The position numbers were made by a program, and so were the translations under genes. From Alkalicoccus daliensis (GTDB lineage Bacteria > Bacillota > Bacilli > Bacillales > Salisediminibacteriaceae), in the NCBI RefSeq assembly GCF_900103955.1, contig NZ_FNIL01000001.1:124001-188000 (forward strand): a stretch of 64,000 nt of DNA, read 5' to 3'. The notes beneath the pieces are model-generated. The model had not been told where the DNA came from. It worked only from the letters and a program-made list of their open reading frames with translations, and made no database searches. Within the stretch, counting starts at the first letter, position 1; the number at the start of each line of letters is the position of its first letter. Of this stretch, positions 27,256 to 35,839 are shown piece by piece.

Positions 27256-28151
27256 AAGGAATTATTCTTGCCGGAGGTAAAGGAACGCGACTTTATCCTC
27301 TAACGAAATCAATGTCGAAGCAGTTGCTGCCAGTGTATGATAAACCTATGATTTATTATCCATTATCTGTTTTAATGCTTGCAGGTATAAAAGAAATCTT
27401 AATAATTTCAACAAAAGAGGACACTCCGAGATTCGCGCAGCTTTTAGGCTCAGGTGAAGATTTGGGGGTGTCCATTTCTTATGCAGTGCAAGAAGAAGCG
27501 AAAGGTCTGGCAGATGCATTCATCGTAGGAGAATCCTTTATTGGTAATGAGGATGTCGCTTTAATACTTGGAGATAACATATTCTACGGTCATGAATTTA
27601 CGTATCATCTGGAGAAAGTACGTAATAATAATCGCGGAGCTACGGTGTTTGGCTATAATGTTAAGGATCCCGAAAGGTTCGGAGTAGTAGAGTTTGCGGA
27701 AAATGGAGATGTAATGTCTGTGGAAGAAAAACCAGCTGCTCCCAAATCAAATTATGCCATTACAGGACTTTACTTCTTTGATAATAGAGTAGTGTCCTTT
27801 GCTAAAAAAGTAAAACCTTCTGAAAGAGGAGAAATTGAGATTACGGATATTCTTGACCAGTATCTTGCTGATCAAACGTTAAAAGTTGAACTTCTAGGAC
27901 GTGGTTTTGCCTGGCTTGATACAGGCACTCATGAATCTCTCCTGGAAGCTTCTCAATTTATAGAAATTATTGAAAAAAGGCAGAGTTTGAAAGTTGCATG
28001 CCTGGAAGAAATTTCCTATATTAAAGGGTATATAAATAAGACGGAGCTTTTGGAACTGGCAGGACCTTTAGCGAAAACCGAGTATGGAAAATATCTGGTA
28101 AGGATCGCTAACGTAGATTCACCACACATGTCTAAAGTAACTGCTATCTAA
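27252..28151 (+). CDS. rmlA: Glucose-1-phosphate thymidylyltransferase
   Basis: This 299-aa nucleotidyltransferase makes dTDP-glucose, the first step to dTDP-rhamnose and other deoxysugars. It carries [39 protein letters not shown] and [14 protein letters not shown], all diagnostic of RmlA. The length is that of the long RmlA form. It is translationally coupled to galE (ATGA) and followed 16 bp later by rmlB. Confidence 0.95.
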   Translation: MKGIILAGGKGTRLYPLTKSMSKQLLPVYDKPMIYYPLSVLMLAGIKEILIISTKEDTPRFAQLLGSGEDLGVSISYAVQEEAKGLADAFIVGESFIGNEDVALILGDNIFYGHEFTYHLEKVRNNNRGATVFGYNVKDPERFGVVEFAENGDVMSVEEKPAAPKSNYAITGLYFFDNRVVSFAKKVKPSERGEIEITDILDQYLADQTLKVELLGRGFAWLDTGTHESLLEASQFIEIIEKRQSLKVACLEEISYIKGYINKTELLELAGPLAKTEYGKYLVRIANVDSPHMSKVTAI

Positions 28152-28167
28152 AGGGAGGAAATAAGAG

Positions 28168-29139
28168 ATGAATGTACTTGTGACTGGAGGAGCGGGATTT
28201 ATTGGAAGACATCTCGTCGATATGCTGGAAAAAGAATATCTGGTAGTTAATGTAGACAAATTAACTTATGCAGGCGATCCGGAAGCGACTGCTTCGCAAA
28301 AGAATTTTATTAAAGGTGATATTTTAGATCAAAAGAAAATGGAAGAAATAATCCAGCATTATCATATCGATACAATCGTTCATGCTGCCGCAGAAAGTCA
28401 TGTAGACCGCAGTATCGTACATCCTCTTGTTTTTACGGATACAAATGTAAAAGGTACGCAGGTTCTTCTGGAAGCAGCTAAAAACTGCGAAGTAAAAACG
28501 TTCGTTCAGGTTTCAACCGATGAAGTGTATGGAAGTTTAGGACAGAAAGGACTGTTTTATGAAGATTCTCCTATTTCTCCTAACAGTCCCTACGCAGCGA
28601 GCAAAGCCTCAGGAGATTTAATTACACTTGCTTATGGCAGGACATACGGAATGAAGGTCATGATCACTAGATGTTCCAACAACTACGGTCCATATCAGTT
28701 CCCTGAAAAGTTAATTCCCAGACTCATTGGGAAAGCATTATATGATGAACATCTTCCTATTTACGGTGACGGATTAAACATCAGGGATTGGCTGCACGTG
28801 GAAGATCACTGCCGGGCGATAAAATTAGTAATGGAAGAAGGGATTGACGGAGAGGTTTATAATATCGGATGCCAATCTGAAAAGACCAATCTGGAAATTG
28901 CAAAAAGTATATTGATGAGCCTGGATAAACCTCAAAGTTTAATATCCTATGTATCTGATAGGCTGGGACACGACAGACGCTACGCAATAAATGCTGATAA
29001 AATACAGCGTGAGCTTGGATGGCAGCCATTAATTGATATGGAAAGCGGTCTCCGTTCTACCATTGAATGGTATAAAGAGAACAAAGACTGGTGGGAGAAA
29101 AAGTGGTATGAGGGCAGGAGAAGGGAGGCAGTTAAATGA
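28168..29139 (+). CDS. rmlB: dTDP-glucose 4,6-dehydratase
   Basis: This 323-aa SDR enzyme converts dTDP-glucose to dTDP-4-keto-6-deoxyglucose. It shows [34 protein letters not shown] with the active-site aspartate and glutamate, YAASKASGD with the YxxxK pair, and NNYGPYQFPEKLIP. AAAGGGAGG precedes ATG 28168. The stop overlaps rmlC (ATGA). The pathway gene rmlD does not follow. Confidence 0.95.
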   Translation: MNVLVTGGAGFIGRHLVDMLEKEYLVVNVDKLTYAGDPEATASQKNFIKGDILDQKKMEEIIQHYHIDTIVHAAAESHVDRSIVHPLVFTDTNVKGTQVLLEAAKNCEVKTFVQVSTDEVYGSLGQKGLFYEDSPISPNSPYAASKASGDLITLAYGRTYGMKVMITRCSNNYGPYQFPEKLIPRLIGKALYDEHLPIYGDGLNIRDWLHVEDHCRAIKLVMEEGIDGEVYNIGCQSEKTNLEIAKSILMSLDKPQSLISYVSDRLGHDRRYAINADKIQRELGWQPLIDMESGLRSTIEWYKENKDWWEKKWYEGRRREAVK

Positions 29140-29723
29140 ATATTGTATACACCCCATTTATAGGAGTGAAAATCTTAGAGCCGCAGCTGCATGAAGACAG
29201 CCGTGGTTTTTTTATGGAATCTTTTAATGAGAGGGTTTTAGAAAGGGCAGATATTTTATTGCCTACAAAACAGGAAAACCATTCCCTTTCCGTGCAAAAG
29301 GGTACTTTAAGAGGACTCCATTTACAGCTCCCACCCTATGAACAGGCGAAACTCATAAGAGTCATTCATGGAGAAATACTGGATGTAATTGTAGATTTGA
29401 GAAACAATTCACCCTCATTTAAGCAGCATTACAAGATAGTACTGAGTGCTGAAAATAAGAAACAATTATATATACCTAAAGGCTTTGCACATGGATTTGT
29501 CACATTAACTGAAAATACAGAGGTCATCTACAAAACTGATGAATACTATGCTCCTGAATTTGAAGGTGGAATCATTTGGAATGATAAAGAATTAAATATT
29601 GATTGGGGTACATTTGAACCTCTTTTGTCTAATAAAGACAGATCAATGCCTCCATTGACAGAAGCAATGGAAAAATTTTCAGATAGAAATGGGGGAGAAA
29701 ATCTTGTTAAAACGAATGATTGA
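29136..29723 (+). CDS. rmlC: dTDP-4-dehydrorhamnose 3,5-epimerase
   Basis: This 195-aa cupin epimerises dTDP-4-keto-6-deoxyglucose to dTDP-4-keto-L-rhamnose. The motifs HEDSRGFFMESFN, GTLRGLHLQ with the catalytic histidine, EILDVIVDLR and PKGFAHGFVTL are complete. The final reductase RmlD, which usually follows, is missing here and is replaced by epsL, whose start lies inside the rmlC end. Rhamnose could still be made if rmlD lies elsewhere. Confidence 0.93.
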   Translation: MNIVYTPFIGVKILEPQLHEDSRGFFMESFNERVLERADILLPTKQENHSLSVQKGTLRGLHLQLPPYEQAKLIRVIHGEILDVIVDLRNNSPSFKQHYKIVLSAENKKQLYIPKGFAHGFVTLTENTEVIYKTDEYYAPEFEGGIIWNDKELNIDWGTFEPLLSNKDRSMPPLTEAMEKFSDRNGGENLVKTND

Positions 29724-30297
29724 CACTTCTGTATCATTTGTATTACTGCTTTTACTTTCTCCCGTATTCTTATTCACTTATATCAAGTTAAAAACAAGTA
29801 TCGGTTCTCCTGTCATCTTTAAGCAGGTCAGACCGGGGAAGAATGAAGTTCTGTTTACACTTTATAAGTTTCGTACGATGAATAATAAAAAAGACGGTAA
29901 TGGAAATCTGCTGCCTGATCATGAAAGACTTACAGATACAGGGAAATGGATAAGAAAAAGGAGTTTAGATGAATTGCCTCAGCTTTGGAATGTATTAAAA
30001 GGAGATATCAGCCTTGTAGGTCCAAGGCCACTGCTTGTGCAATATTTAGACTTGTATTCTGCGGATCAGAAAAAGCGGCACTTTTTGAAGCCTGGCATAA
30101 CCGGCTGGGCGCAGGTAAATGGAAGAAATGAAATTTCCTGGAAAGAAAAGTTTGAATACGATTTATATTATGTAGAGAATCAGACACTGCTTTTTGATAT
30201 GCAAATCTTGTGGTTAACTGTATGGAAAGTGTTGAAAAAAGAAGGAATAGAGCAGGAGGGAGGAGTTACTCCTTTTGAAGGGAATAAAATTCAATGA
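29704..30297 (+). CDS. epsL: Undecaprenyl-phosphate sugar phosphotransferase (EpsL/PglC-like)
   Basis: This 197-aa monotopic phosphoglycosyl transferase starts lipid-linked assembly by placing a phosphosugar, probably diacetylbacillosamine-1-phosphate, on undecaprenyl phosphate. After an N-terminal membrane segment (about 5-25) come SPVIFKQVRPG, FTLYKFRTM, RKRSLDELPQLWNVLKG and SLVGPRPL, the complete family core, ending with the PGITGWAQVNGRN block. TTG 29704 (MLKRMIDTS, as in EpsL) fits the GGGGGAG ribosome binding site better than ATG 29689. Having the initiating enzyme near the operon end is unusual but functional order need not follow gene order. Confidence 0.9.
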   Translation: MLKRMIDTSVSFVLLLLLSPVFLFTYIKLKTSIGSPVIFKQVRPGKNEVLFTLYKFRTMNNKKDGNGNLLPDHERLTDTGKWIRKRSLDELPQLWNVLKGDISLVGPRPLLVQYLDLYSADQKKRHFLKPGITGWAQVNGRNEISWKEKFEYDLYYVENQTLLFDMQILWLTVWKVLKKEGIEQEGGVTPFEGNKIQ

Positions 30298-31241
30298 AAA
30301 TATTTGCTGGTTTTGTAATCGTGATCATCGTCGGAGGTGTACTTTATTACACCTCAAATGAAAGGATCATAGTAGCAGAGCAGACTGTATATATAGAAAA
30401 CCTTCCTCGGTCATTCGAAAATTTTAAGATATTGCAAATTGCCGATCTTCATGAAAAAAGATTTGGTAATAACCAGCAGCGACTGACAGAGACTATTAAC
30501 GGAATAACATATGATGCGGTAGTAATTACTGGAGACCTGCTGGATCAGGAAACCAGCACAAACTTTGACCCTGCCTATGAATTGTTAGATGGAATTACGC
30601 TTCCGGCAAACACTTGGTTCGTAAAAGGGAATACTGATCCTAATGCTTATCAGCCCCCAGAAGAAAGAACTCAAGAAATACCGGAATTCATTGAAGGATT
30701 AGAGAAAAGAGGGGTTAAGCAGCTTGATTCTATTGAAGTAGTTGAAAAAAATGGAGACTCGATGATCTTTGCAGATTTTGAAATGATACTGCGAAATTCG
30801 ACAGAGTACAAACCGGCTGCGCAAAATCAATATGCAGCTCAACTGGATGAAGATATGCAGATGCTGAATTCTCTTGAAGAAAACACACCACTTATTTCTT
30901 TGTTCCACTATCCATTAGCGGATGTGAGATTGGACATTTATGAGGCGGATGAAAACATAAAATTACCCCCAATAGATCTTCATATTGCAGGTCATTACCA
31001 CGGCGGACAAATCAGAATTCCTTTATTCGGAGCACTTATTGTACCAGAGGCATATTACGATAATTATGGACTGTTTCCCGATCAGGATAGAATCCGGGGG
31101 CTGTGGGAATATAATAACTTAAAGCAATATGTCAGTACAGGGCTAGGAGCAAGTAATACTTTGGGGATATTTAAATTCAGGTTATTTAATCCTCCGGAAG
31201 TAAACCTTATTACTTTAAAAAGCAACACAATCAATGATTAA
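30294..31241 (+). CDS. Membrane-anchored metallophosphoesterase (YkuE-like)
   Basis: This 315-aa calcineurin-like phosphoesterase has an N-terminal membrane anchor (about 4-20) and an extracytoplasmic catalytic domain. Metal motifs are visible: IADLH (49-53), ITGDLLD (78-84), GNTD (112-115), HYPL and GHYHGGQ. The third motif is normally GNHE or GNHD; the histidine, usually part of the catalytic site, is threonine here. The gene overlaps epsL (ATGA), so it belongs to the operon. Possible substrates are glycerol phosphate groups or undecaprenyl diphosphate, but none can be assigned. Confidence 0.75.
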   Translation: MKIFAGFVIVIIVGGVLYYTSNERIIVAEQTVYIENLPRSFENFKILQIADLHEKRFGNNQQRLTETINGITYDAVVITGDLLDQETSTNFDPAYELLDGITLPANTWFVKGNTDPNAYQPPEERTQEIPEFIEGLEKRGVKQLDSIEVVEKNGDSMIFADFEMILRNSTEYKPAAQNQYAAQLDEDMQMLNSLEENTPLISLFHYPLADVRLDIYEADENIKLPPIDLHIAGHYHGGQIRIPLFGALIVPEAYYDNYGLFPDQDRIRGLWEYNNLKQYVSTGLGASNTLGIFKFRLFNPPEVNLITLKSNTIND

Positions 31242-31253
31242 AGGAGCGATATT

Positions 31254-32291
31254 ATGCAAACATCCCCATTAATAAGTGTAATAATTCCTGTATATAATGG
31301 CGCGGAGTATATTGAAACATGTTTTCAAAGTATAATATCTCAATCTTATCAAAATTTAGAGATCATTATAATTAATGATGGTTCTGAGGATAACAGCAGC
31401 GAAATATGTGACTATTATGCATCGAAAGATCAAAGAATTAAAGTAATTCATCAGGAAAATAAGGGATTGTCTGCTGTTAGAAATCGCGGTGTAAGAGAGT
31501 CCAAAGGTGATTATATAGGTTTTGTAGATTCCGATGACTATATTCATTCCGATATGTATAAAATTTTGCTGAATAATTTATTGTTAACGAATGCAGGTGT
31601 ATCTATGTGTAATTTCAAAAAAGTATACCAGAGAAATTTTACAAATAATAAAAATAATGAGTTACCAGACAGTGAAAAACTAAATGTAATCTCAAAGCAG
31701 GAAGCTTTCGAACATCTCTTTGCAGATACGAATGTTAATTTAGTGGTTCCCTGGAATAAATTATACAAAAAAGAAATTATTCGTAAAGTGCAATATCCTG
31801 AAGGGAAGGTTCATGATGATGAGTTTACTGTACACCATATCATTCAAGCCACGAACAAAATAGTGATAACTGAGCAAAATTTATATTATTACTATCATCA
31901 TCCCTCCAGTTTTATGAATGAATCTTATAACTTAAAGCGACTGGATGCTGTTACGGCACTGCGGGAGCGATTTGAATTTTTTATGAATAATAAATACATT
32001 CAGTTTCAGTCCAGGGCCTTAAACATGTATATGCACCATCTAATTATTCATTACAATTTACTTGAAAAAAATCTGCCGGAGGAAACTTTAAAGCTAAAAG
32101 AATTAATAGACATGTATCGAAGTGATTTTAACAAATATCAGAACTTGCTCCCTGCCAGACGTAAAATTGAATTGCATATGTTTTTTATTCATCCTCAGAT
32201 TTTTAAACTCTATATTTTTAATCGTAAAAAACTGTATAATTTAAAAATAAACACGCTGAAGTTAAAAAGATTATCGAAAGAGAAAATTTGA
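31254..32291 (+). CDS. GT2 glycosyltransferase, EpsJ-like paralogue (last EPS gene)
   Basis: This 345-aa GT-A transferase starts PLISVIIPVYNGAEYIETCF and has IIINDGSEDNS and FVDSDDYIHS. The middle VPWNKLYKKEII and HDDEFTVHHII closely match the GT2 at 18998, with a basic C-terminal tail. AAAGGAGCG precedes ATG 31254. It closes the tight gene chain; the next 320 bp hold no gene and the first good terminator is at 32806-32848. Confidence 0.83.
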   Translation: MQTSPLISVIIPVYNGAEYIETCFQSIISQSYQNLEIIIINDGSEDNSSEICDYYASKDQRIKVIHQENKGLSAVRNRGVRESKGDYIGFVDSDDYIHSDMYKILLNNLLLTNAGVSMCNFKKVYQRNFTNNKNNELPDSEKLNVISKQEAFEHLFADTNVNLVVPWNKLYKKEIIRKVQYPEGKVHDDEFTVHHIIQATNKIVITEQNLYYYYHHPSSFMNESYNLKRLDAVTALRERFEFFMNNKYIQFQSRALNMYMHHLIIHYNLLEKNLPEETLKLKELIDMYRSDFNKYQNLLPARRKIELHMFFIHPQIFKLYIFNRKKLYNLKINTLKLKRLSKEKI

Positions 32292-32615
32292 CTCTTAGCA
32301 GTAAGTGAATATTTAATAAACAGATGAATTAATTTTTATATACAATGCTTTAAATGGAATAAGGATTAAATTGAAAATCTGCACTTTAAGCGAAGCTATA
32401 AAAATCCATTTTTAACTAGCTGAGCTGGAGGGGTCTTTATCTAAAGAGACTCCCCAAAAGTTAATGTACGAAAATGAAAATAAGTTACAATGCTGGTAAA
32501 TATACAACTAACTGTCATTGATGAAATCCATTATAATTATTCACGATAGTATTATTGATTGATATTATGTAAAAGCGGGTATAGATAACCTAGGTCTGGA
32601 AAAGGGGGTGAAATC
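32292..32615. other. Intergenic region after the EPS operon
   Basis: No gene is visible. A imperfect GC-rich hairpin at about 32429-32456 (GGGGTCTTT / AAAGAGACTCCCC) is followed by AAAA instead of U residues, so it is not a convincing terminator. AAAAGCGGGTATAG at 32571-32584 contains GGGTAT, the sigma-B -10 consensus, but no GTTT is found at the right distance upstream. The same 14-mer recurs at 56305-56318. Confidence 0.4.
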
Positions 32616-32759
32616 ATGAACAAACGCATCCCGATAGTTTTAGAAACCGACCGGAAATCATATGACCTTGCTGTAGACAATATGATAAGTGAAGGCGGTC
32701 CTGTAGTCAGCATCGAAAATAAAGAGGACACTGAGGATAAAGAGAAACCACTTCATTAG
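32616..32759 (+). CDS. Small hypothetical protein, 47 aa
   Basis: ATG 32616 follows a strong AAAGGGGGTG site at ideal spacing and opens a 47-codon frame ending at TAG 32759. The peptide starts MNKRIPIVLETDRKSYDL and ends with a charged tail rich in E, D and K (ENKEDTEDKEKPLH). It has no signal peptide or membrane segment and I do not recognise a family. A rho-independent terminator follows 47 bp later, so it could be a separate short transcript or the last gene of the EPS transcript. Confidence 0.6.
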   Translation: MNKRIPIVLETDRKSYDLAVDNMISEGGPVVSIENKEDTEDKEKPLH

Positions 32760-32805
32760 AAAATGATAAAGGAGAAATTTTATGCTTAGCCAATTCCTAA
32801 AATAA

Positions 32806-32848
32806 AAGCACTCTGTCCTTTGATATATAAGGAACAGAGTGCTTTTTT
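32806..32848 (+). terminator. Rho-independent terminator
   Basis: AAGCACTCTGT-CCTT pairs with AAGGAACAGAGTGCTT (one bulged base) and is followed by TTTTTT. It ends transcription of the small gene at 32616 and probably of any EPS read-through. Confidence 0.9.
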
Positions 32849-32934
32849 GTTGTGCTTACATAATGAAAGTAATGTTTAACTTTTATGTAAAGAAGGAAAA
32901 GTTTCCCTGACACTACAAACGGAGGGATACTTAC

Positions 32935-34386
32935 ATGAAAACTCATCAGCTTTATATCAACGGGGAATACACTAAATCTACTACGGAAGATATGCTTAAA
33001 ATTACTAATCCAGCGACAGAGGAAGTGATTTCCCAGACGCCGAACGGAACCGAAGAGGATGTAGAGAAGGCAGTGCAGGCCGCATGGGATGCGCAGACGT
33101 CATGGAGTAAAGTACCGTCGAATGAACGCGGGCAAATTGTACGTGAGATAGGTTTAAAAATGCAGGAAAATAAAGAAACCTTTATTGAACTGCTGATAGA
33201 AGAGCAGGGGAAAAGCTATGAAATGGCGACAGGAGAAGTGGAACTTGCGATTGATTATTTCCAATATATGTCCGAATGGGCAAGACGGATTGAAGGAGAA
33301 ATTCTGCCAAGTGACCGTCCGAACGAAAATATATTTATTCATAAAAGACCAATTGGCGTAGTAGCAGGAATTGTACCTTGGAACTTTCCGGTATTTATTC
33401 TGGCAAGAAAAGTTGCAACTTCCCTGATTGCAGGCTGCACAATTGTGCTTAAACCAAGCCAGCAGACACCGAATACAGCTGCCTACTTCACAGAAATGGT
33501 GCATGAAATGGGAGTCATTCCCAAGGGTGTCTATAACCTGGTAACGGGTAAGGGATCCACGATCGGTAATGCAATGGCTTCTCATGAAAAAGTAGCTATG
33601 GTCACTATGACAGGAAGTGTGCCGGCAGGAAGTAAAGTAATGGAAGCCGCTGCGAAAAATATTACGAAAGTAAATCTGGAGCTCGGCGGTAAAGCCCCTG
33701 CGATCGTGACAGAATATGCAAACCTTGATACTGCAGTGAAAAACATTACAAAAAGCCGTATTATTAATGCAGGCCAGGCATGTACTAATGCAGAACGTGT
33801 GTATGTACATGAAGATGTCGCAGAAGAATTCACGAAAAAAATTGCAGAGTCAATGCAGAATGTTACCTACGGAGATCCGTTGAAAGATAAATCCTTGGAT
33901 ATGGGACCACTTGTAAACCAGGAACGCATGGATGAAGTAGATGAAATGGTACAGGAAGCAGTAAAGAATGGAGCTAAAGTGCTTGCAGGAGGTAAGCCGG
34001 CGGATGTAGAAAAAGGCTTCTTTTATGAACCTACCGTACTTTCCAATGTATCTCAGGAAATGAATATTATTCAGGAAGAGATATTTGGCCCGGTACTTCC
34101 AATCGTCACTTATAAAACGCTGGATGAAGTAATAGAGAAAGCAAATGACTCTGACTATGGTCTTTCTTCTTCGATTTTTACAGATAACTACCATCAGGCA
34201 ATGAAGCTCACAGAAGGTCTTCGCTTTGGTGAAACATTTGTAAATCGCGAAAATTTCGAAGCGGTACAAGGTTTCCATGCCGGCTTCAGAAAATCAGGCA
34301 TCGGCGGAGCAGATGGAAAGCATGGACTGGAAGAATTCCTAATCACACAGACAGTTTACATGGAATTCAATGACGAACAGCAATAA
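32935..34386 (+). CDS. aldA: Lactaldehyde/glycolaldehyde dehydrogenase (AldA-like)
   Basis: This 483-aa NAD-dependent aldehyde dehydrogenase is strikingly close to E. coli AldA: shared blocks include MTGSVPAGSKVMEAAAKNIT, LELGGKAPAIV with the general-base glutamate and the C-terminal FVNRENFEAVQGFHAG and GIGGADGKHGLEE. The catalytic cysteine is in NAGQACTNAERVYV. AldA oxidises L-lactaldehyde from rhamnose or fucose breakdown, and glycolaldehyde. The gene stands alone between two terminators. An inverted repeat TTACATAA/TTATGTAA (32856-32863 and 32883-32890) upstream may be an operator. ATG 32935 follows CGGAGGG. Confidence 0.88.
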   Translation: MKTHQLYINGEYTKSTTEDMLKITNPATEEVISQTPNGTEEDVEKAVQAAWDAQTSWSKVPSNERGQIVREIGLKMQENKETFIELLIEEQGKSYEMATGEVELAIDYFQYMSEWARRIEGEILPSDRPNENIFIHKRPIGVVAGIVPWNFPVFILARKVATSLIAGCTIVLKPSQQTPNTAAYFTEMVHEMGVIPKGVYNLVTGKGSTIGNAMASHEKVAMVTMTGSVPAGSKVMEAAAKNITKVNLELGGKAPAIVTEYANLDTAVKNITKSRIINAGQACTNAERVYVHEDVAEEFTKKIAESMQNVTYGDPLKDKSLDMGPLVNQERMDEVDEMVQEAVKNGAKVLAGGKPADVEKGFFYEPTVLSNVSQEMNIIQEEIFGPVLPIVTYKTLDEVIEKANDSDYGLSSSIFTDNYHQAMKLTEGLRFGETFVNRENFEAVQGFHAGFRKSGIGGADGKHGLEEFLITQTVYMEFNDEQQ

Positions 34387-34393
34387 AATATTT

Positions 34394-34421
34394 CCCTCCT
34401 GTGAAAAACAGGAGGGTTTTT
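34394..34421 (+). terminator. Terminator of aldA
   Basis: CCCTCCTGT and ACAGGAGGG form a 9-bp perfect stem with a 5-base loop, followed by TTTTT. Confidence 0.93.
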
Positions 34422-34478
34422 CTTTATGGAAATGATACAATAGAGATTAAACTATGCAGAAATTAAAGGGGATCAACC

Positions 34479-35603
34479 ATGGAAGAGAAAAAAGTTATTT
34501 CATCACTACCGGAATTTATACAATCAGCCTGGGAAACTTCCGGCTTTACGGAATTTACAGCTGTACAGAAAGATATGATTTCTCCAGCGCTCGAGGGAAA
34601 AGATATTATTGCAGAAGCGCCGACAGGATCAGGTAAAACAGTAGCATATTTGCTGCCTTCTTTAAACAAATTGAAAAAAGACGTGAAGCAGGCACAGCTT
34701 GTAATTGTCGTTTCTTCCAGGGAACTGGCCATGCAGACGCTGAATGAAGTCCAGACATGGACCGCAGGCAGCGGTTTCACAAGTGCAGCACTTATCGGCG
34801 GAGCAAACGTAAAACGACAGCAGGAGAAGTTGAAAAAAAAGCCGGCAGTTATTGTTGGAACGCCCGGCAGACTTATAGAACTGGTGCAGTCTAAAAAATT
34901 AAAAATGCATGAAGTTTCTACGCTTGTTTTTGATGAGGCTGACCAGCTTTTTGCCAAAGAACATTTGAAAGAAGTAGATCAGCTGCTGACTTCAGTGCAA
35001 AGAGACTGCCAAAAATTAATTTTATCTGCCACGATTCCAGGAAGGATCGAGCAGCTTGCACAGGAAAGGCTGCAAAAACCTAAAACGATTCGTATTCGAA
35101 TGGATAAAGAACAGCTCGACAATATGGAACATGTATATCTGGTTGGAGAACGCAGGGATAAAACAAAATTATTCCAGAAACTTGTCGCAATGGACGATTT
35201 TTATGGAATAGCTTTTTGTAATGACCGAAATGAACTTCAGACTTATAAGGAAAGACTTGAGTATAAATCGAAAAAGGCAGCAGTGCTCGAAGGTGAAACG
35301 AAAAAGCAGGAGAGAGAAGCTGCGATGCAAAAGTTTCGCAGCAGAGAAATTCCTTTATTATTAGCGACAGATGTTGCTTCCCGGGGACTGGATCTGGAGG
35401 GACTCACCCATGTGGTACAGCTTGATCTGGCGAATGACGTGCATCAATACGTGCACAGGGCAGGGCGTACAGCAAGAGCTGGAAATAAAGGTACCGTCGT
35501 TTCTATAGTGACGGAAGGTGAAAAAGAGCGTCTCCTGCAGATTGGGGAAACGTTAAATTTAAATCTTGAGGAAAAACAGCTGTCTTACGGAAAACTGGTG
35601 TAA
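34479..35603 (+). CDS. yfmL: DEAD-box RNA helicase (YfmL-like)
   Basis: This 374-aa ATP-dependent RNA helicase has the full motif set: Q-motif region FTAVQKDMI, Walker A APTGSGKT, SSRELAMQ, GTPGR, DEAD in LVFDEADQL, SAT in LILSATIPG, then TDVASRGLD and HRAGRTARAG. The shortness, the block SAALIGGANVKRQQEKLKKK and KLKMHEVSTLVFDE match B. subtilis YfmL, which is involved in ribosome assembly and cold growth. There is no C-terminal RNA-binding extension. ATG 34479 is used; AAGGGG lies just upstream. Confidence 0.9.
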   Translation: MEEKKVISSLPEFIQSAWETSGFTEFTAVQKDMISPALEGKDIIAEAPTGSGKTVAYLLPSLNKLKKDVKQAQLVIVVSSRELAMQTLNEVQTWTAGSGFTSAALIGGANVKRQQEKLKKKPAVIVGTPGRLIELVQSKKLKMHEVSTLVFDEADQLFAKEHLKEVDQLLTSVQRDCQKLILSATIPGRIEQLAQERLQKPKTIRIRMDKEQLDNMEHVYLVGERRDKTKLFQKLVAMDDFYGIAFCNDRNELQTYKERLEYKSKKAAVLEGETKKQEREAAMQKFRSREIPLLLATDVASRGLDLEGLTHVVQLDLANDVHQYVHRAGRTARAGNKGTVVSIVTEGEKERLLQIGETLNLNLEEKQLSYGKLV

Positions 35604-35707
35604 TTGAAAGAGGATTTGGAGAAGTTTAAAAGGAATATAACATTTTAAAATAGGATATTTCACTGTTTTAATGATGTCTTCCAATGAACGTAAAGTTTTT
35701 TATGGAG

Positions 35708-35735
35708 GAGCCTGTTATGAAAACAGGTTCTTTTA
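35708..35735 (+). terminator. Probable terminator after yfmL
   Basis: GAGCCTGTT (35708-35716) pairs with AACAGGTTC (35722-35730) including one G-U pair, and TTTT follows. It lies about 105 bp after the helicase stop. Confidence 0.75.
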
Positions 35736-35839
35736 TTTACGAATTTTACTCTTAGAATTATCATATGAAAGTGGTTAGTTAGCTTAGAATTATGCATCTA
35801 TCCAGGGATTTCATAGATTAAAGCTGCAGGAGGGATAAG

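Noticed and set aside
32429-32456. Hairpin after the last EPS gene as operon terminator
   Set aside because: The stem has a four-base bulge and is followed by AAAA, with no U-tract.
33154-33810. 218-codon open frame opposite aldA
   Set aside because: Antisense shadow of a strongly conserved gene; the product is Cys/His-rich noise without start signals.
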